This document shows, one piece after another, positions 17,111 through 28,179 of a DNA stretch of 64,000 nt (the stretch's first letter is position 1; every line of letters begins with the position of its first letter). The translations under genes were made by a program, and so were the position numbers. The notes beneath the pieces are model-generated. The model was not told the origin of the DNA, searched no databases, and saw only the letters and a list, made by a program, of their open reading frames with translations. This DNA comes from an uncultured Anaerolineae bacterium (GTDB lineage Bacteria > Chloroflexota > Anaerolineae > Promineifilales > Promineifilaceae), in NCBI GenBank assembly GCA_905479495.1, contig CAJQMR010000023.1, positions 1 through 64,000 on the forward strand. Direction: 5' to 3'.

Positions 17111-18562
17111 ATGGGTAATATTACCGTTGTGGGATTGGGGCCAGGAAACGGCCGTTTCCTAACCAGAGCCGCTTGGGACATCCTTAGCCAGGCAGGAGAG
17201 GTTTACCTGCGCACAGCGCGCCATCCAGCCGTGGCGGACCTGCCAGAACATGTCACCCGCCAAAGCTTTGACCACATTTATGACACGGCTGACAGTTTTG
17301 AGACCGTATATGAAACGATTGTGGCCAAACTTCTGGCTTTGACCCAGCAAGGGGATGTAGTGTACGCAGTGCCGGGTCACCCCTTTGTGGGGGAATCAAC
17401 CGTCACCCGATTGATGGCTCAGGCAGAGGCAGCAGATGTGTCGGTAGCGGTCGTGGCCGGGCTGAGTTTTGTAGAGCCTTGTTTAGCGGCCGTTCAGCAA
17501 GACGGCATGGACGGCGTACAAATCTTTGATGCCATTGAGCTTACTCAATACCTCTATCCACCGGTGAACCCCGATTTTCCTTTGTTGTTGGGCCAGGTGT
17601 ACAGTCGTATGTTGGCCAGCGAGTTAAAAATGGTGTTAACGGCCGTTTACCCTGACGAACATCCCGTTACCCTTATTCACCAGGCAGGCGACGACGAGCA
17701 AGACATTGAGCAAATTTCACTGTACGAAATTGATCGCAGCGACAAGGTAAACCATCTCACCAGCCTCTTTGTGCCGCCACTGCCCCAGCGGTCCTCGCTG
17801 GCTAACTTGGCCGAAACCGTAGCCATTTTGCGCAGCCCCGATGGCTGTCCCTGGGACCAGGAACAAACGCACCAAAGTTTACGCAGCGGCTTTTTAGAGG
17901 AAGCGAGCGAAGTTCTCGCGGCGTTAGATGAGAACGATATGGATGGCCTGCGTGAAGAGCTTGGTGATGTTTTTTATCACCTCGTTATGCAAATCCAGAT
18001 GGCCAGCGAAGCAGAAGAGTTTCGCCTGGCGGATGTAATTGCCGGCATTGATGCCAAGCTGAAATACCGCCATCCGCATGTGTGGGGGGATTGGCAGGTG
18101 CGCGATAGCGAGGAAGTGATACAAAATTGGGAGATGTTGAAAGCCCAAGAAAAGGCTGATCGCTCAAACTCGTTGGTGGATAATATCCCTCACGCGCTGC
18201 CGGCCTTGGCCCGGTCGCAAAAGCTGCAAACGCGCGTACGCCAGGTCGGTTTCGATTGGCCAGACATTGACGGTGTGTATGAAAAAGTGCAGGAGGAGAT
18301 TACCGAGCTGCGCGAAGCTACCTCCCCAGAACATCGTACCGAGGAATTGGGTGATTTGCTGTTTGTTGTGGTGAATTTGGCCAAATGGCTAGATATTGAT
18401 GCTGAGTCGGCGCTGCGTGAGGCTAACACGAAGTTTAGTCGGCGTTTTCAGGCATTGGAAAAACTGGCAGAAGCGCGCCATTTAACTCTGGCAGAAATGG
18501 ATTTAGACGGTTTGGAGGCGCTATGGCAGGAAGTGAAGGTACAATTAGCTAAACAAGGGTAG
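17111..18562 (+). CDS. mazG: Tetrapyrrole-methylase-like domain fused to MazG pyrophosphohydrolase (YabN type)
   Basis: 483 aa from ATG 17111. Residues 1 to about 220 are a SAM-dependent tetrapyrrole methylase fold (VGLGPGNGRFLT, YAVPGHPFVGESTV). From about 235 come two MazG repeats: LRSPDGCPWDQEQTHQSL with EELGDVFYHLVMQI, then a second with EEITELREA and EELGDLLFVVVNLAKWL. MazG hydrolyses non-canonical or stress-related NTPs to NMP and PPi. The same fusion occurs as B. subtilis YabN; the methylase half has no settled substrate. It is a separate unit after the terminator, preceded by AGGGTGA. Confidence 0.92.
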   Translation: MGNITVVGLGPGNGRFLTRAAWDILSQAGEVYLRTARHPAVADLPEHVTRQSFDHIYDTADSFETVYETIVAKLLALTQQGDVVYAVPGHPFVGESTVTRLMAQAEAADVSVAVVAGLSFVEPCLAAVQQDGMDGVQIFDAIELTQYLYPPVNPDFPLLLGQVYSRMLASELKMVLTAVYPDEHPVTLIHQAGDDEQDIEQISLYEIDRSDKVNHLTSLFVPPLPQRSSLANLAETVAILRSPDGCPWDQEQTHQSLRSGFLEEASEVLAALDENDMDGLREELGDVFYHLVMQIQMASEAEEFRLADVIAGIDAKLKYRHPHVWGDWQVRDSEEVIQNWEMLKAQEKADRSNSLVDNIPHALPALARSQKLQTRVRQVGFDWPDIDGVYEKVQEEITELREATSPEHRTEELGDLLFVVVNLAKWLDIDAESALREANTKFSRRFQALEKLAEARHLTLAEMDLDGLEALWQEVKVQLAKQG

Positions 18563-18625
18563 CTTGCCAAACGGTACCGTGTTGGTTAAAGTAGGCATTA
18601 ATCAGATGTACAGGAAGGAGGCAGT

Positions 18626-19285
18626 GTGACGGCCGTATTGAACATTGTCTTTGCCGTGATTGCCGGTGTGGCAATTCTGGCAGCGCTATATTATGGGGGA
18701 CGCGCGGTTATTCGTCGCGGTCAATCAACCGATTCCGCTTACAATGTGGGGCGGTTAGAGGCACGTCGTTCTGTGCAAATTGATTTGGTGCGGGCGTTAG
18801 CCTCGATTGTGGTGGCCCTGATCTTTTTAGGCGCATTTGGTCTGACACCACGCCCGGTTGAGCCGCTTATTTCCCCTACAGAACCTTCATTGGTGATAGA
18901 CGCCACTGAAATCCCCACCGATCCGCCAACCCTTGCGCCCACAGATTCCCCAACGTTGACCCCGGCACCACCTATCGTTACAGAAACTGATCCCGTGGAG
19001 CCATCACCTGTGCTTACAGTACAGCCCACAACACAGCCTGCGCCAGAACCAACCAATACATCCGCGCCTGTGGTGGAAACGGCCGTTGTCAGCAGCGGCG
19101 TTGGTGTATGGCTACGTTCCGCGCCCAGCACCAGCGGGGAGCAGCTGGAATGGCTACTAGACGGCACCGTGCTTACCTTGCTGGATGGCCAGGAAACGGC
19201 CGACGATCTGGTCTGGCAGCAGGTGCAAACCGATACTGGCGTCATCGGCTGGGTTGCCGCTGATTTTCTCCTCATTTCAGAGTAG
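18626..19285 (+). CDS. Membrane-anchored protein with C-terminal SH3 domain
   Basis: 219 aa from GTG 18626 behind AAGGAGG. Two hydrophobic segments (about residues 4-24 and 52-72) are followed by a Pro/Thr-rich linker (about 75-150) and a bacterial SH3-like domain (GVGVWLRSAPSTSGEQLEWL, then GVIGWVAADFL). Such domains usually bind cell-wall peptides, so the protein probably projects an envelope-binding module outside the cell. The specific role is unknown. ACGGCCGT sits in the second to fourth codons. Confidence 0.8.
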   Translation: MTAVLNIVFAVIAGVAILAALYYGGRAVIRRGQSTDSAYNVGRLEARRSVQIDLVRALASIVVALIFLGAFGLTPRPVEPLISPTEPSLVIDATEIPTDPPTLAPTDSPTLTPAPPIVTETDPVEPSPVLTVQPTTQPAPEPTNTSAPVVETAVVSSGVGVWLRSAPSTSGEQLEWLLDGTVLTLLDGQETADDLVWQQVQTDTGVIGWVAADFLLISE

Positions 19286-19302
19286 TTTTCTACATGGCAA
19301 CT

Positions 19303-19375
19303 GTCATACTTGCGCAGGCAGGCATCCAGACGGGTGGTTGAAAAATTATGGGTTCCCATCTACGCGAGAATGATA
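19303..19375. repeat. Imperfect inverted repeat in a convergent gap
   Basis: The arms 19303-19328 (GTCATACTTGCGCAGGCAGG and on) and 19349-19375 are imperfect reverse complements sharing TCAT, CGCG-AG, GG-A and CCA blocks. They resemble the widespread GTCATTCCCGCG...CGCGGGAATGAC extragenic repeat of many bacterial genomes (established pattern, matched from memory). It fills the 99-bp gap between convergent genes and could act as a bidirectional terminator. Confidence 0.5.
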
Positions 19376-19384
19376 ATTGAAGGT

Positions 19385-21217
19385 TTATTTCCTACCCGCC
19401 GCTTCTTGACGCCAGGTAGAGACGGTTTCATTGTACTTAGGCGATTGATGCCGGAAGTAAGTGTCGTACAGTTCGGCGTAGTGGCCGCTCTGCTGCATGA
19501 GCGCGTCGTGGTCGCCCTGCTCGATGATGCGCCCTTGTTGCAGCACAATAATGCGGTCAGCGGCGCGCACGGTGGAGAGGCGGTGGGCGATGAGGATTGC
19601 CGTGCTGTTGGCCATGATCAGGTTCAGCGCTTGCTGAATTTGGGATTCGGTGAAGGGGTCCACGCTGGCAGTAGCTTCATCCAGCACAAAGATGTGGGGA
19701 GATTGCACCAGCACGCGGGTAAGTGCCACCAGCTGCCGCTGTCCCATCGAGAGGCGGCTGCCGCGCTCGCCGACTTCACTGTCCAGGCCGTTGGGCAGCG
19801 TTTCCAGCCAATCGCCTTCACCAATGCGGCGGGCCATTTCCTCGATTTCGGCGTTGGTGGCGCTGGGACGGCCGTATCGAATATTCTCCGCCACGGTACC
19901 AGCAAACAAAAACGGCACCTGCGACACAATGCCAATTTGCTGCCGATAAGCAGTCAGGTCAAAACTGCGGATGTCCTGTCCATCGACACAAATTTCCCCT
20001 TCCTGAAACTCGTAGTAGCGGGCGATGAGCTTGATGATGCTTGATTTGCCCGCGCCGGTGTGCCCTACTAGAGCGATGCTTTCGCCGGGGGCAATGTGCA
20101 GCGAAAAATCGTTCAGCACCTGCTCTTGTTCCGAGTAGCGAAAGGAGACGTGGTCAAAAATGATCTCTCCCCGCAACTGTTGGGGTTTCACGCTGCCGGT
20201 TTGTTTAACGGCCGTTTCCACATCCATCAGCGCAAATACCCGTTCAGACGCCGACAGGCCCGCCTGGAACTGGCTCCAAAACGCCGACAGGTTGGTCACG
20301 GGGAACCAGAAGCGGTCTACCGTGGCCACAAACAAATACCAGGATGCAATGGTAATGGCTCCAGCCACTGCGCTGCGCCCACCGAAATAGATGAGAACGG
20401 CCGTACCAATTCCCCCTAAAATGTTCAGCACCGGAAAAATATTGGCAATGACAAAACCACGCCGCACGTTGATGGCGTACGCCTGCCGGTTGACGCCCAA
20501 AAATTCATCGTAAATCGCTTGCTCCTGCCGAAAATTTTTGGCCACGCGAACGCCCGTCACCGCTTCCTGGATCGATTTATTGACTTCGCCCAGCGCCCGC
20601 GAGCCCTGCCGCGTGACCCGCCGGGCCAGATTGCGGAAGGAAAGCGCGGCCAGTGCCACGAAAGGGGCCATCATTAAAACCAGTAATGTTAGACGCCATT
20701 CGATGGTGAACAGCGTGATGAGCAAAATGAGGGCGACGGCTAGCTGGTTGATGACGTCGGTGCTCAGCACGATAACTTCGCCAAACTCTTGTGTATCACT
20801 GGTGATGCGGCTAACAATCCGACCAGAGCTGTACTCATCGTAAAAGGAAAGGTCCTGCCGGGCGGCAGCGGAAAAAGCGTCTTGGCGCATTGCCAAAATG
20901 ACGTCGGCAATCACTTCGGTTGTGAGCTGGCGGCGTACCCAGTTTAGCCCCCAATTGCCAATGCCGGTGACAAACACCACACCGATCAGCAGGGGGATCA
21001 GCCGGTCGCTGCCGCCATCGGCCATGACCCCAACGGCGTTGGAGACGATGAGGGGCAGGGCGGCCCCAGCCAGCGCCATCAAAAAGACGCAGATGGTGAC
21101 GATGATGACTTTGCGTTTGTGGGGGCGAAAATAGTGCAGAATGCGCTGCACCAGCTGTTTATCGCTGTATTGTCGGTCGTAAGCCTCAGCTTCCAGACCG
21201 CGCATGACGGCTGCCAT
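19385..21217 (-). CDS. ABC transporter, fused permease and ATPase (exporter type)
   Basis: 610 aa, a half-transporter that should work as a dimer. Residues 30 to about 320 carry a six-helix exporter membrane domain. The ATPase has Walker A GHTGAGKS (385-392), the Q-loop region VSQVPFLFAG, signature LSMGQ (489-493) and Walker B VLDEATASVD (511-520). Family members export lipids, peptides or drugs; the substrate cannot be read from sequence. Its ribosome site is AAAGGAAA. The 87-bp gap to arginase holds GAGATTAGAGA direct repeats and their inverse (21228-21300). Confidence 0.93.
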   Translation of the reverse strand: MAAVMRGLEAEAYDRQYSDKQLVQRILHYFRPHKRKVIIVTICVFLMALAGAALPLIVSNAVGVMADGGSDRLIPLLIGVVFVTGIGNWGLNWVRRQLTTEVIADVILAMRQDAFSAAARQDLSFYDEYSSGRIVSRITSDTQEFGEVIVLSTDVINQLAVALILLITLFTIEWRLTLLVLMMAPFVALAALSFRNLARRVTRQGSRALGEVNKSIQEAVTGVRVAKNFRQEQAIYDEFLGVNRQAYAINVRRGFVIANIFPVLNILGGIGTAVLIYFGGRSAVAGAITIASWYLFVATVDRFWFPVTNLSAFWSQFQAGLSASERVFALMDVETAVKQTGSVKPQQLRGEIIFDHVSFRYSEQEQVLNDFSLHIAPGESIALVGHTGAGKSSIIKLIARYYEFQEGEICVDGQDIRSFDLTAYRQQIGIVSQVPFLFAGTVAENIRYGRPSATNAEIEEMARRIGEGDWLETLPNGLDSEVGERGSRLSMGQRQLVALTRVLVQSPHIFVLDEATASVDPFTESQIQQALNLIMANSTAILIAHRLSTVRAADRIIVLQQGRIIEQGDHDALMQQSGHYAELYDTYFRHQSPKYNETVSTWRQEAAGRK

Positions 21218-21304
21218 AAATTTTCCTTTGGAGAGATTAGAGACTGGAGATTAGAGATTGAGCAATCTTTTCAATCTTCAGCCTCTAATCGCCAATCTCC
21301 TTTT

Positions 21305-22198
21305 TTATAAAATCCGTTGTCCCAATAACGAAGCTGCCAGTTCCACAGCCAATTCGGCCGTGCGGTTCATCGTATCCAAAATTGGATTAATTTCAACAAT
21401 GTCCATCGACTGCACGCGGCCACTGTCGCCCAGGATTTCCATCAACAAGTGTGCTTCTCGGTAGCTGAGACCGCCGGGAACGGCCGTTCCCACCCCAGGC
21501 GCTTGTTCCGGATCTAAACTGTCCATGTCCAGGCTCACGTGGATGCGCGAAAAATGGCGCAGGCGGTCAATCGCTTGCCGGGCTACGCTAGCCATGCCCA
21601 TCTCATCCACATGGCGCATGGTAAACACGCTGATGCCACTGCCAGCCAGCCGCTCCCGCTCCTCCGTATCCAAATCTCGAATACCGACCTGCACAATTTG
21701 GCGCGGTTTGAGCTTGGCACCTGGGGTACCCACGTTCACCAGCGATTCTGGTCCTTCGCCAATTAGCGTGGCTACCGGCATGCCGTGAATGTTGCCGCTG
21801 GGCGAACTTTGCGGCGTGTTGAAGTCGCCGTGGGCATCTACCCAAATGACGCCCAAGGTTTCGTCTTGTGATGCAGCGGCAATTGAACCAATGCTGATGC
21901 TGTGGTCTCCCCCTAGAAAAATGGCAAACTCATCAGCTGTGACGCATTTCCGGGCAATGTCGTAGATGTCTTGGCAAACGGCCGTTACTGTTTTTAACCG
22001 CTTTGCCCCAGACTGGGCCACATCTTCTTCCGGGTTTGGTACCGGAATATTGCCCTCATCAAAAACGGTGTGGCCCAGCCGCTCTAGCCGAGCCTGCAAA
22101 CCGGCGTAACGGGCAGCGCTGGGACCCATGTCCACCCCGCGCCGACTCTGTCCCAAATCCATGGGAACCCCAATGATACGAATATTCCTTTTATGCAA
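21305..22198 (-). CDS. rocF: Arginase
   Basis: 297 aa, full family length. Manganese ligands lie in GGDHS (96-100), DAHGDFN (121-127) and DMDSLDP (224-230), and the substrate loop SGNIHGMP (134-141) favours true arginase over agmatinase. It hydrolyses arginine to ornithine and urea. One residue is unusual: the common LDVD...DP reads LDMDSLDP, which keeps both aspartates. It probably shares a transcript with, or follows, the ABC exporter locus on the minus strand. Confidence 0.93.
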   Translation of the reverse strand: MHKRNIRIIGVPMDLGQSRRGVDMGPSAARYAGLQARLERLGHTVFDEGNIPVPNPEEDVAQSGAKRLKTVTAVCQDIYDIARKCVTADEFAIFLGGDHSISIGSIAAASQDETLGVIWVDAHGDFNTPQSSPSGNIHGMPVATLIGEGPESLVNVGTPGAKLKPRQIVQVGIRDLDTEERERLAGSGISVFTMRHVDEMGMASVARQAIDRLRHFSRIHVSLDMDSLDPEQAPGVGTAVPGGLSYREAHLLMEILGDSGRVQSMDIVEINPILDTMNRTAELAVELAASLLGQRIL

Positions 22199-22270
22199 CG
22201 TGTGCCTCCAAAAATAGTGGTGAGCTAATTGTGACCTATCCAGCCCAAAGCAGCAACCACGCAGAAAATG

Positions 22271-22308
22271 AAAAAGCGCAGCCGTGCGAACACACGACTG
22301 CGCTTTTT
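22271..22308 (-). terminator. Terminator after the solute-binding protein gene
   Basis: AAAAAGCGCAG (22271-22281) and CTGCGCTTTTT (22298-22308) form an 11-bp stem extended by CGTG/CACG. On the minus strand it ends in a T tract, so it terminates the gene at 22362-24350 before arginase. The A/T symmetry would also let it work on plus-strand transcripts. Confidence 0.85.
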
Positions 22309-22361
22309 CTAAGTCTTCGGAAGCTATTTACGGCATCCTAGACGTTGGAGGGCGTTTCCTG

Positions 22362-24350
22362 TTACTGTTCCAGATCGAACTGGTAGATGTTTTGCAGCTC
22401 AGTACCGCCAGTTGGGTCTACACTGAAACCAACAACGTTTGGCCGGGCTGCCGCCACAATCAGGCGCAAGAAAGCGGGAATTACAGGCACTTCTTGGGAG
22501 AAGATGCGCTGTGCTTCCTTGTGGTTTTCCTCATATTCTGGTGTGCCGGGCAGGGATGACAGGGCTGTGTTACAAGCCTGGTCAAATGCCTCGTTACTCC
22601 AGCCTGTGTCGTTGGCTGCTCCCCAACCACCAAAGCCTTCTTCTTCTGGGCCGGTGATCTGGCTGGTCAGGTACAGGTTACAGCTGGGCTGTACAGCGCT
22701 AATCCAGGCAAACTCACCCAGGTCAAAGCGACGGCCGAACAGCGGGCCGTCTGGGCCATCGGCAAACCATTCACTGGAGGGAACATAATAGAGGGTGACG
22801 TCAATACCACATTCCAACATGTTGGCTTTAAAGATCTGGGTCATTTGCTGACGCATATCGTTGCCGGTTGTGGTGCCCAGGTTTACGACAAACGGTTCGC
22901 CTTCCCATGAGGTACCATTTTCTGTGTAATATTCACGAATGCCATCACCATCAGAGTCGATAAAGCCAACTTCATCTAGCAGCGCATTGGCAGCATCTAC
23001 ATCATAGGGCCATTCGGTCAGACCCTCTTCGGGGTAGAGCGGATGGACGGTGGGGATATAGGTGTGAATGACTTCGGAACGGCCGTACAAAATATTGTCA
23101 ACCATACCCTGTCGGTCAGTACACATGGTCATTGCCTGGCGCACGCGAGCATCTTCAAACCAATCGGGACGACCCTGGTCATCGCCATAATCGGCGTATG
23201 AGTTAATACCAAAGTCAATGTGCTCAAAGACAGTTCCTGTTTGGAAGTAGGGGGTCAATAAGCCATTATTTTCAGCCTCGATGAGGAAGGGGGCATCGCT
23301 GGCAGTTAAACCATCTTGCGTGCCAATGTCACAGGCTCCAGAGATGAGCTGAGCAATGAGTTGGTTGGTATCGGGGATGAACTTGAAGGTAACGCTGTCC
23401 AGGTAAGGCAGCCCTTCATCCTGACGGTAGTAGTACGGATTTGGCTCCACACGAATGCTGTCACCAGCCACCCATTCAACGATGCGGAAAGCACCATCAC
23501 TAACGGGTAGGCGGGTTGATTCTTCAGCTTCCAACAGCTCAGTCGCCGAGAATTGGCCCCAGATATGCTGCGGGAATGGCTGCCAAACGTTGAGGAAGTA
23601 TGTGGGGTCCAAGAAACCGGGGATACCGGTCCAGGTCAGACCTAGCTCACCAGTGGCTTCGTAAGAAGCGGTACGATCGGCCACGAATTTACCGGCTGGT
23701 GTGTCGGGATCGCGGTTCAGCTCAAAGCTGTAAACGGAATCGGCAGCGGTAACTGGGGTGCCATCGGACCAGACACGGGGTTGCAACGTGAAGTCTGCAC
23801 TGAGCTGATCCATGGTGATGGGTGAGCCGTCGAATTCAACGGTTTCACCAGCGGAATTAATAACGGATACACCAGCTTCCAGCGTGGCCGGATTGCCGCT
23901 GGCATCCAAAACCAAATCGCCTTCATTGGCCTCTACCTGAGCAACAACAGCATCGCCATCGGCCAGGGTTGGCAGTTTTTCAATGCCTAAAGCTTGATAA
24001 TCATAGGAGAAGGTGGTGACTTCGGTTTCAAACAGGGCGACCTGAACGGCCGTTGCGGCCAACATCGATCCACCGTAGGGATACAGGGTGTCTGGCTCCT
24101 GCGCCATACATACGATAAGGTCTTTAGGCTGAGCCGGTGCCTCAGTCTCTTCTGGTTCAACAACGACGGTTTCTGTAACAACGCGGGTGACTTCTTGCAT
24201 TTCACCTTCCACTGTCACTGTCTCAGTGACAATGCGGGTTACTTCAACCGGTTCACCTGCGGCAGGCTGGCAAGCTGCGAGCAGCACCACGCCAAGCAGG
24301 GGGATGATCGCAAAAAGCGACCATCGTTTGGTAAATTGATGGGTAAACAT
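22362..24350 (-). CDS. ABC transporter solute-binding lipoprotein (peptide/oligopeptide family 5)
   Basis: 662 aa. An N-terminal lipoprotein signal ends in LLAAC near residue 27, followed by a Thr/Glu/Val-rich linker and a long family 5 binding domain (LQPRVWSDGTPVTAADSVYSFEL, RQAMTMCTDRQGMV, DVDAANALLDEVGF). It should capture peptides or similar ligands outside the membrane. No permease lies beside it; the dpp-type permease set at 47.9-51.9 kb lacks a binding protein and is a possible partner (inference). ATG 24350 has CGGAGGAAATAAGC directly before it. Confidence 0.92.
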   Translation of the reverse strand: MFTHQFTKRWSLFAIIPLLGVVLLAACQPAAGEPVEVTRIVTETVTVEGEMQEVTRVVTETVVVEPEETEAPAQPKDLIVCMAQEPDTLYPYGGSMLAATAVQVALFETEVTTFSYDYQALGIEKLPTLADGDAVVAQVEANEGDLVLDASGNPATLEAGVSVINSAGETVEFDGSPITMDQLSADFTLQPRVWSDGTPVTAADSVYSFELNRDPDTPAGKFVADRTASYEATGELGLTWTGIPGFLDPTYFLNVWQPFPQHIWGQFSATELLEAEESTRLPVSDGAFRIVEWVAGDSIRVEPNPYYYRQDEGLPYLDSVTFKFIPDTNQLIAQLISGACDIGTQDGLTASDAPFLIEAENNGLLTPYFQTGTVFEHIDFGINSYADYGDDQGRPDWFEDARVRQAMTMCTDRQGMVDNILYGRSEVIHTYIPTVHPLYPEEGLTEWPYDVDAANALLDEVGFIDSDGDGIREYYTENGTSWEGEPFVVNLGTTTGNDMRQQMTQIFKANMLECGIDVTLYYVPSSEWFADGPDGPLFGRRFDLGEFAWISAVQPSCNLYLTSQITGPEEEGFGGWGAANDTGWSNEAFDQACNTALSSLPGTPEYEENHKEAQRIFSQEVPVIPAFLRLIVAAARPNVVGFSVDPTGGTELQNIYQFDLEQ

Positions 24351-24422
24351 GCTTATTTCCTCCGAAACGGGTTTGGTTGGATTGATTCGGCCGAAGAATC
24401 CATTTTCTGAATTTGTTCTGGC

Positions 24423-24472
24423 ATTATAGATGGAAATTATGAAAGTGTCAATTAGGTGTCATAAAAGTGTCA
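24423..24472 (-). promoter_or_regulatory. Consensus promoter with triple 11-bp-spaced repeats
   Basis: On the minus strand TTGACA (24446-24451), a 17-nt spacer and TATAAT (24423-24428) form a full consensus promoter 73 nt before the binding-protein ATG. TGACAC, read as GTGTCA on the plus strand, occurs at 24445-24450, 24456-24461 and 24467-24472, exactly 11 bp apart, and the first copy overlaps the -35 box. Direct repeats one helical turn apart at the -35 are typical of OmpR/PhoB-family activators (known); the regulator is not identified. Confidence 0.75.
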
Positions 24473-24616
24473 AAAAAGTATCCATATAGGGTTTTGCTGA
24501 GACGGAGCAGGCGTTAATATAAGCCTGGAGCTTTATGCGAACGCCAGTTTTTTGCTTTCAAAGGGGGGAAACGGCCGTTCCGCAAAATGGGTTTCGGAAT
24601 TTTCTGGTTCTCCACA

Positions 24617-24622
24617 TATAAT
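24617..24622 (+). promoter_or_regulatory. TATAAT just before the trmB start (possible leaderless mRNA)
   Basis: TATAAT at 24617-24622 lies 7 nt before ATG 24629, and there is no Shine-Dalgarno sequence in between. That spacing would put the transcript start at or next to the ATG. The -35 region (about 24593-24599) is poor, so this is a weak call. It helps to choose ATG 24629 over the in-frame ATG 24587. Confidence 0.4.
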
Positions 24623-24628
24623 TTACCC

Positions 24629-25637
24629 ATGACAACACCGCTGTTGAATGCCCAACAATTAAACTGGCCCGTGAATTGGGAAAATATTTTTGATCGCAAA
24701 GCCCCGCTGCTGCTGGAAATTGGCTTTGGCGGCGGTCACTTTTTGGTGGATTTGGCGCAGAAACGGCCGTCTACCAACATACTTGGGGTGGAAATTTCTT
24801 TGCCTGCCCTGGACCGGGCGCAGCGAAAGATTAAAACAGGTGCGCTCAGCAACGTGCGGCTGCTGCAAAGCGATGCCCGCTATTTGCTGCAAGCCTTGTG
24901 CGCCCCGGAGGCACTGGCGGAGGTGTACATTAACTTTCCTGACCCGTGGCCCAAAGCGCGGCAACTGCACCGGCGGCTGATCAATGTGGACTTTTTGCAC
25001 CTGCTGGCCACGCGCATGGTGCCTGGCGGTCTGCTGGAGATTGCTACGGATCATGCGGATTATGCCCTGGCAATTACCGAAGCGCTGGAAACGACGCCGT
25101 ATTTCCACAGTCGCCTGCCTACCACGTTTGTAACCGAGGACAATGAACGGCTGCGTACCAAATATGAGCAAATTGGCCTGGCTGAAGGGCGCACCTGCCA
25201 TTATTACAAATGGGCACGGTGCGAAACGGCCGTTCCCAATGAGTTTCCCATTCCCAAGGAGTTCCCTATGCCCCATGTTGTACTGCAATCCCCGCTGGAT
25301 TTAGATGCGATTCAGGCAAGATACGGCCGTTGGCAGTTCTCCAGCGGTGACTGCCACGTCAATTTTATGGAGCTGTTTCGGGCTAAAGCAGAAGATGCAC
25401 TGTTTGTCGAAACCTACATCAAAGAAGCGCCGATAGCCCAGCGGCTGGGGTTGGTCATCCGGCAGCGGGAGCCGGGAAATTATGTGATTAGCTTGCATGA
25501 GCTCGGTTTTCCCCGGCCGACGCTGGGTGTGCAGCGGGCCATTGGCCAGCTGGCTACATGGCTGTTGGGGCTGCATGAGGATGCCCATATTTTGCACCAT
25601 AATTTGCAGCCCGATGTTTGGGAATTGGATGTAAGCC

Positions 25638-25648
<11 letters not shown>
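24629..25648 (+). CDS. trmB: tRNA (guanine-N7)-methyltransferase with C-terminal extension
   Basis: 339 aa. Residues 1 to about 205 form TrmB: SAM motif LLLEIGFGGGHFLVDLA and the family signature FPDPWPKARQLHRRL. It methylates G46 in the tRNA variable loop. Family length is about 210-240 aa; the remaining ~130 residues (from about HVVLQSPLDLD to the end) are an added domain I do not recognise. It contains ARYGRWQFSSGDCHVNFMEL and a GLVIRQREPGNYVISLHELG stretch and may bind nucleic acid or protein. The 3' end overlaps the next gene by 11 bp. Confidence 0.88.
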
Positions 25649-28178
<2,530 letters not shown>

Positions 28179-28179
28179 C

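Noticed and set aside
18739..19359. A 206-codon minus-strand frame rich in Ser, Thr, Gly and Val
   Set aside because: It is the shadow of the Pro/Thr-rich linker of the SH3 protein.
19310..20044. A 244-codon open frame on the plus strand
   Set aside because: It is antisense to the ABC exporter ATPase domain, has no ribosome site and no recognisable domain.
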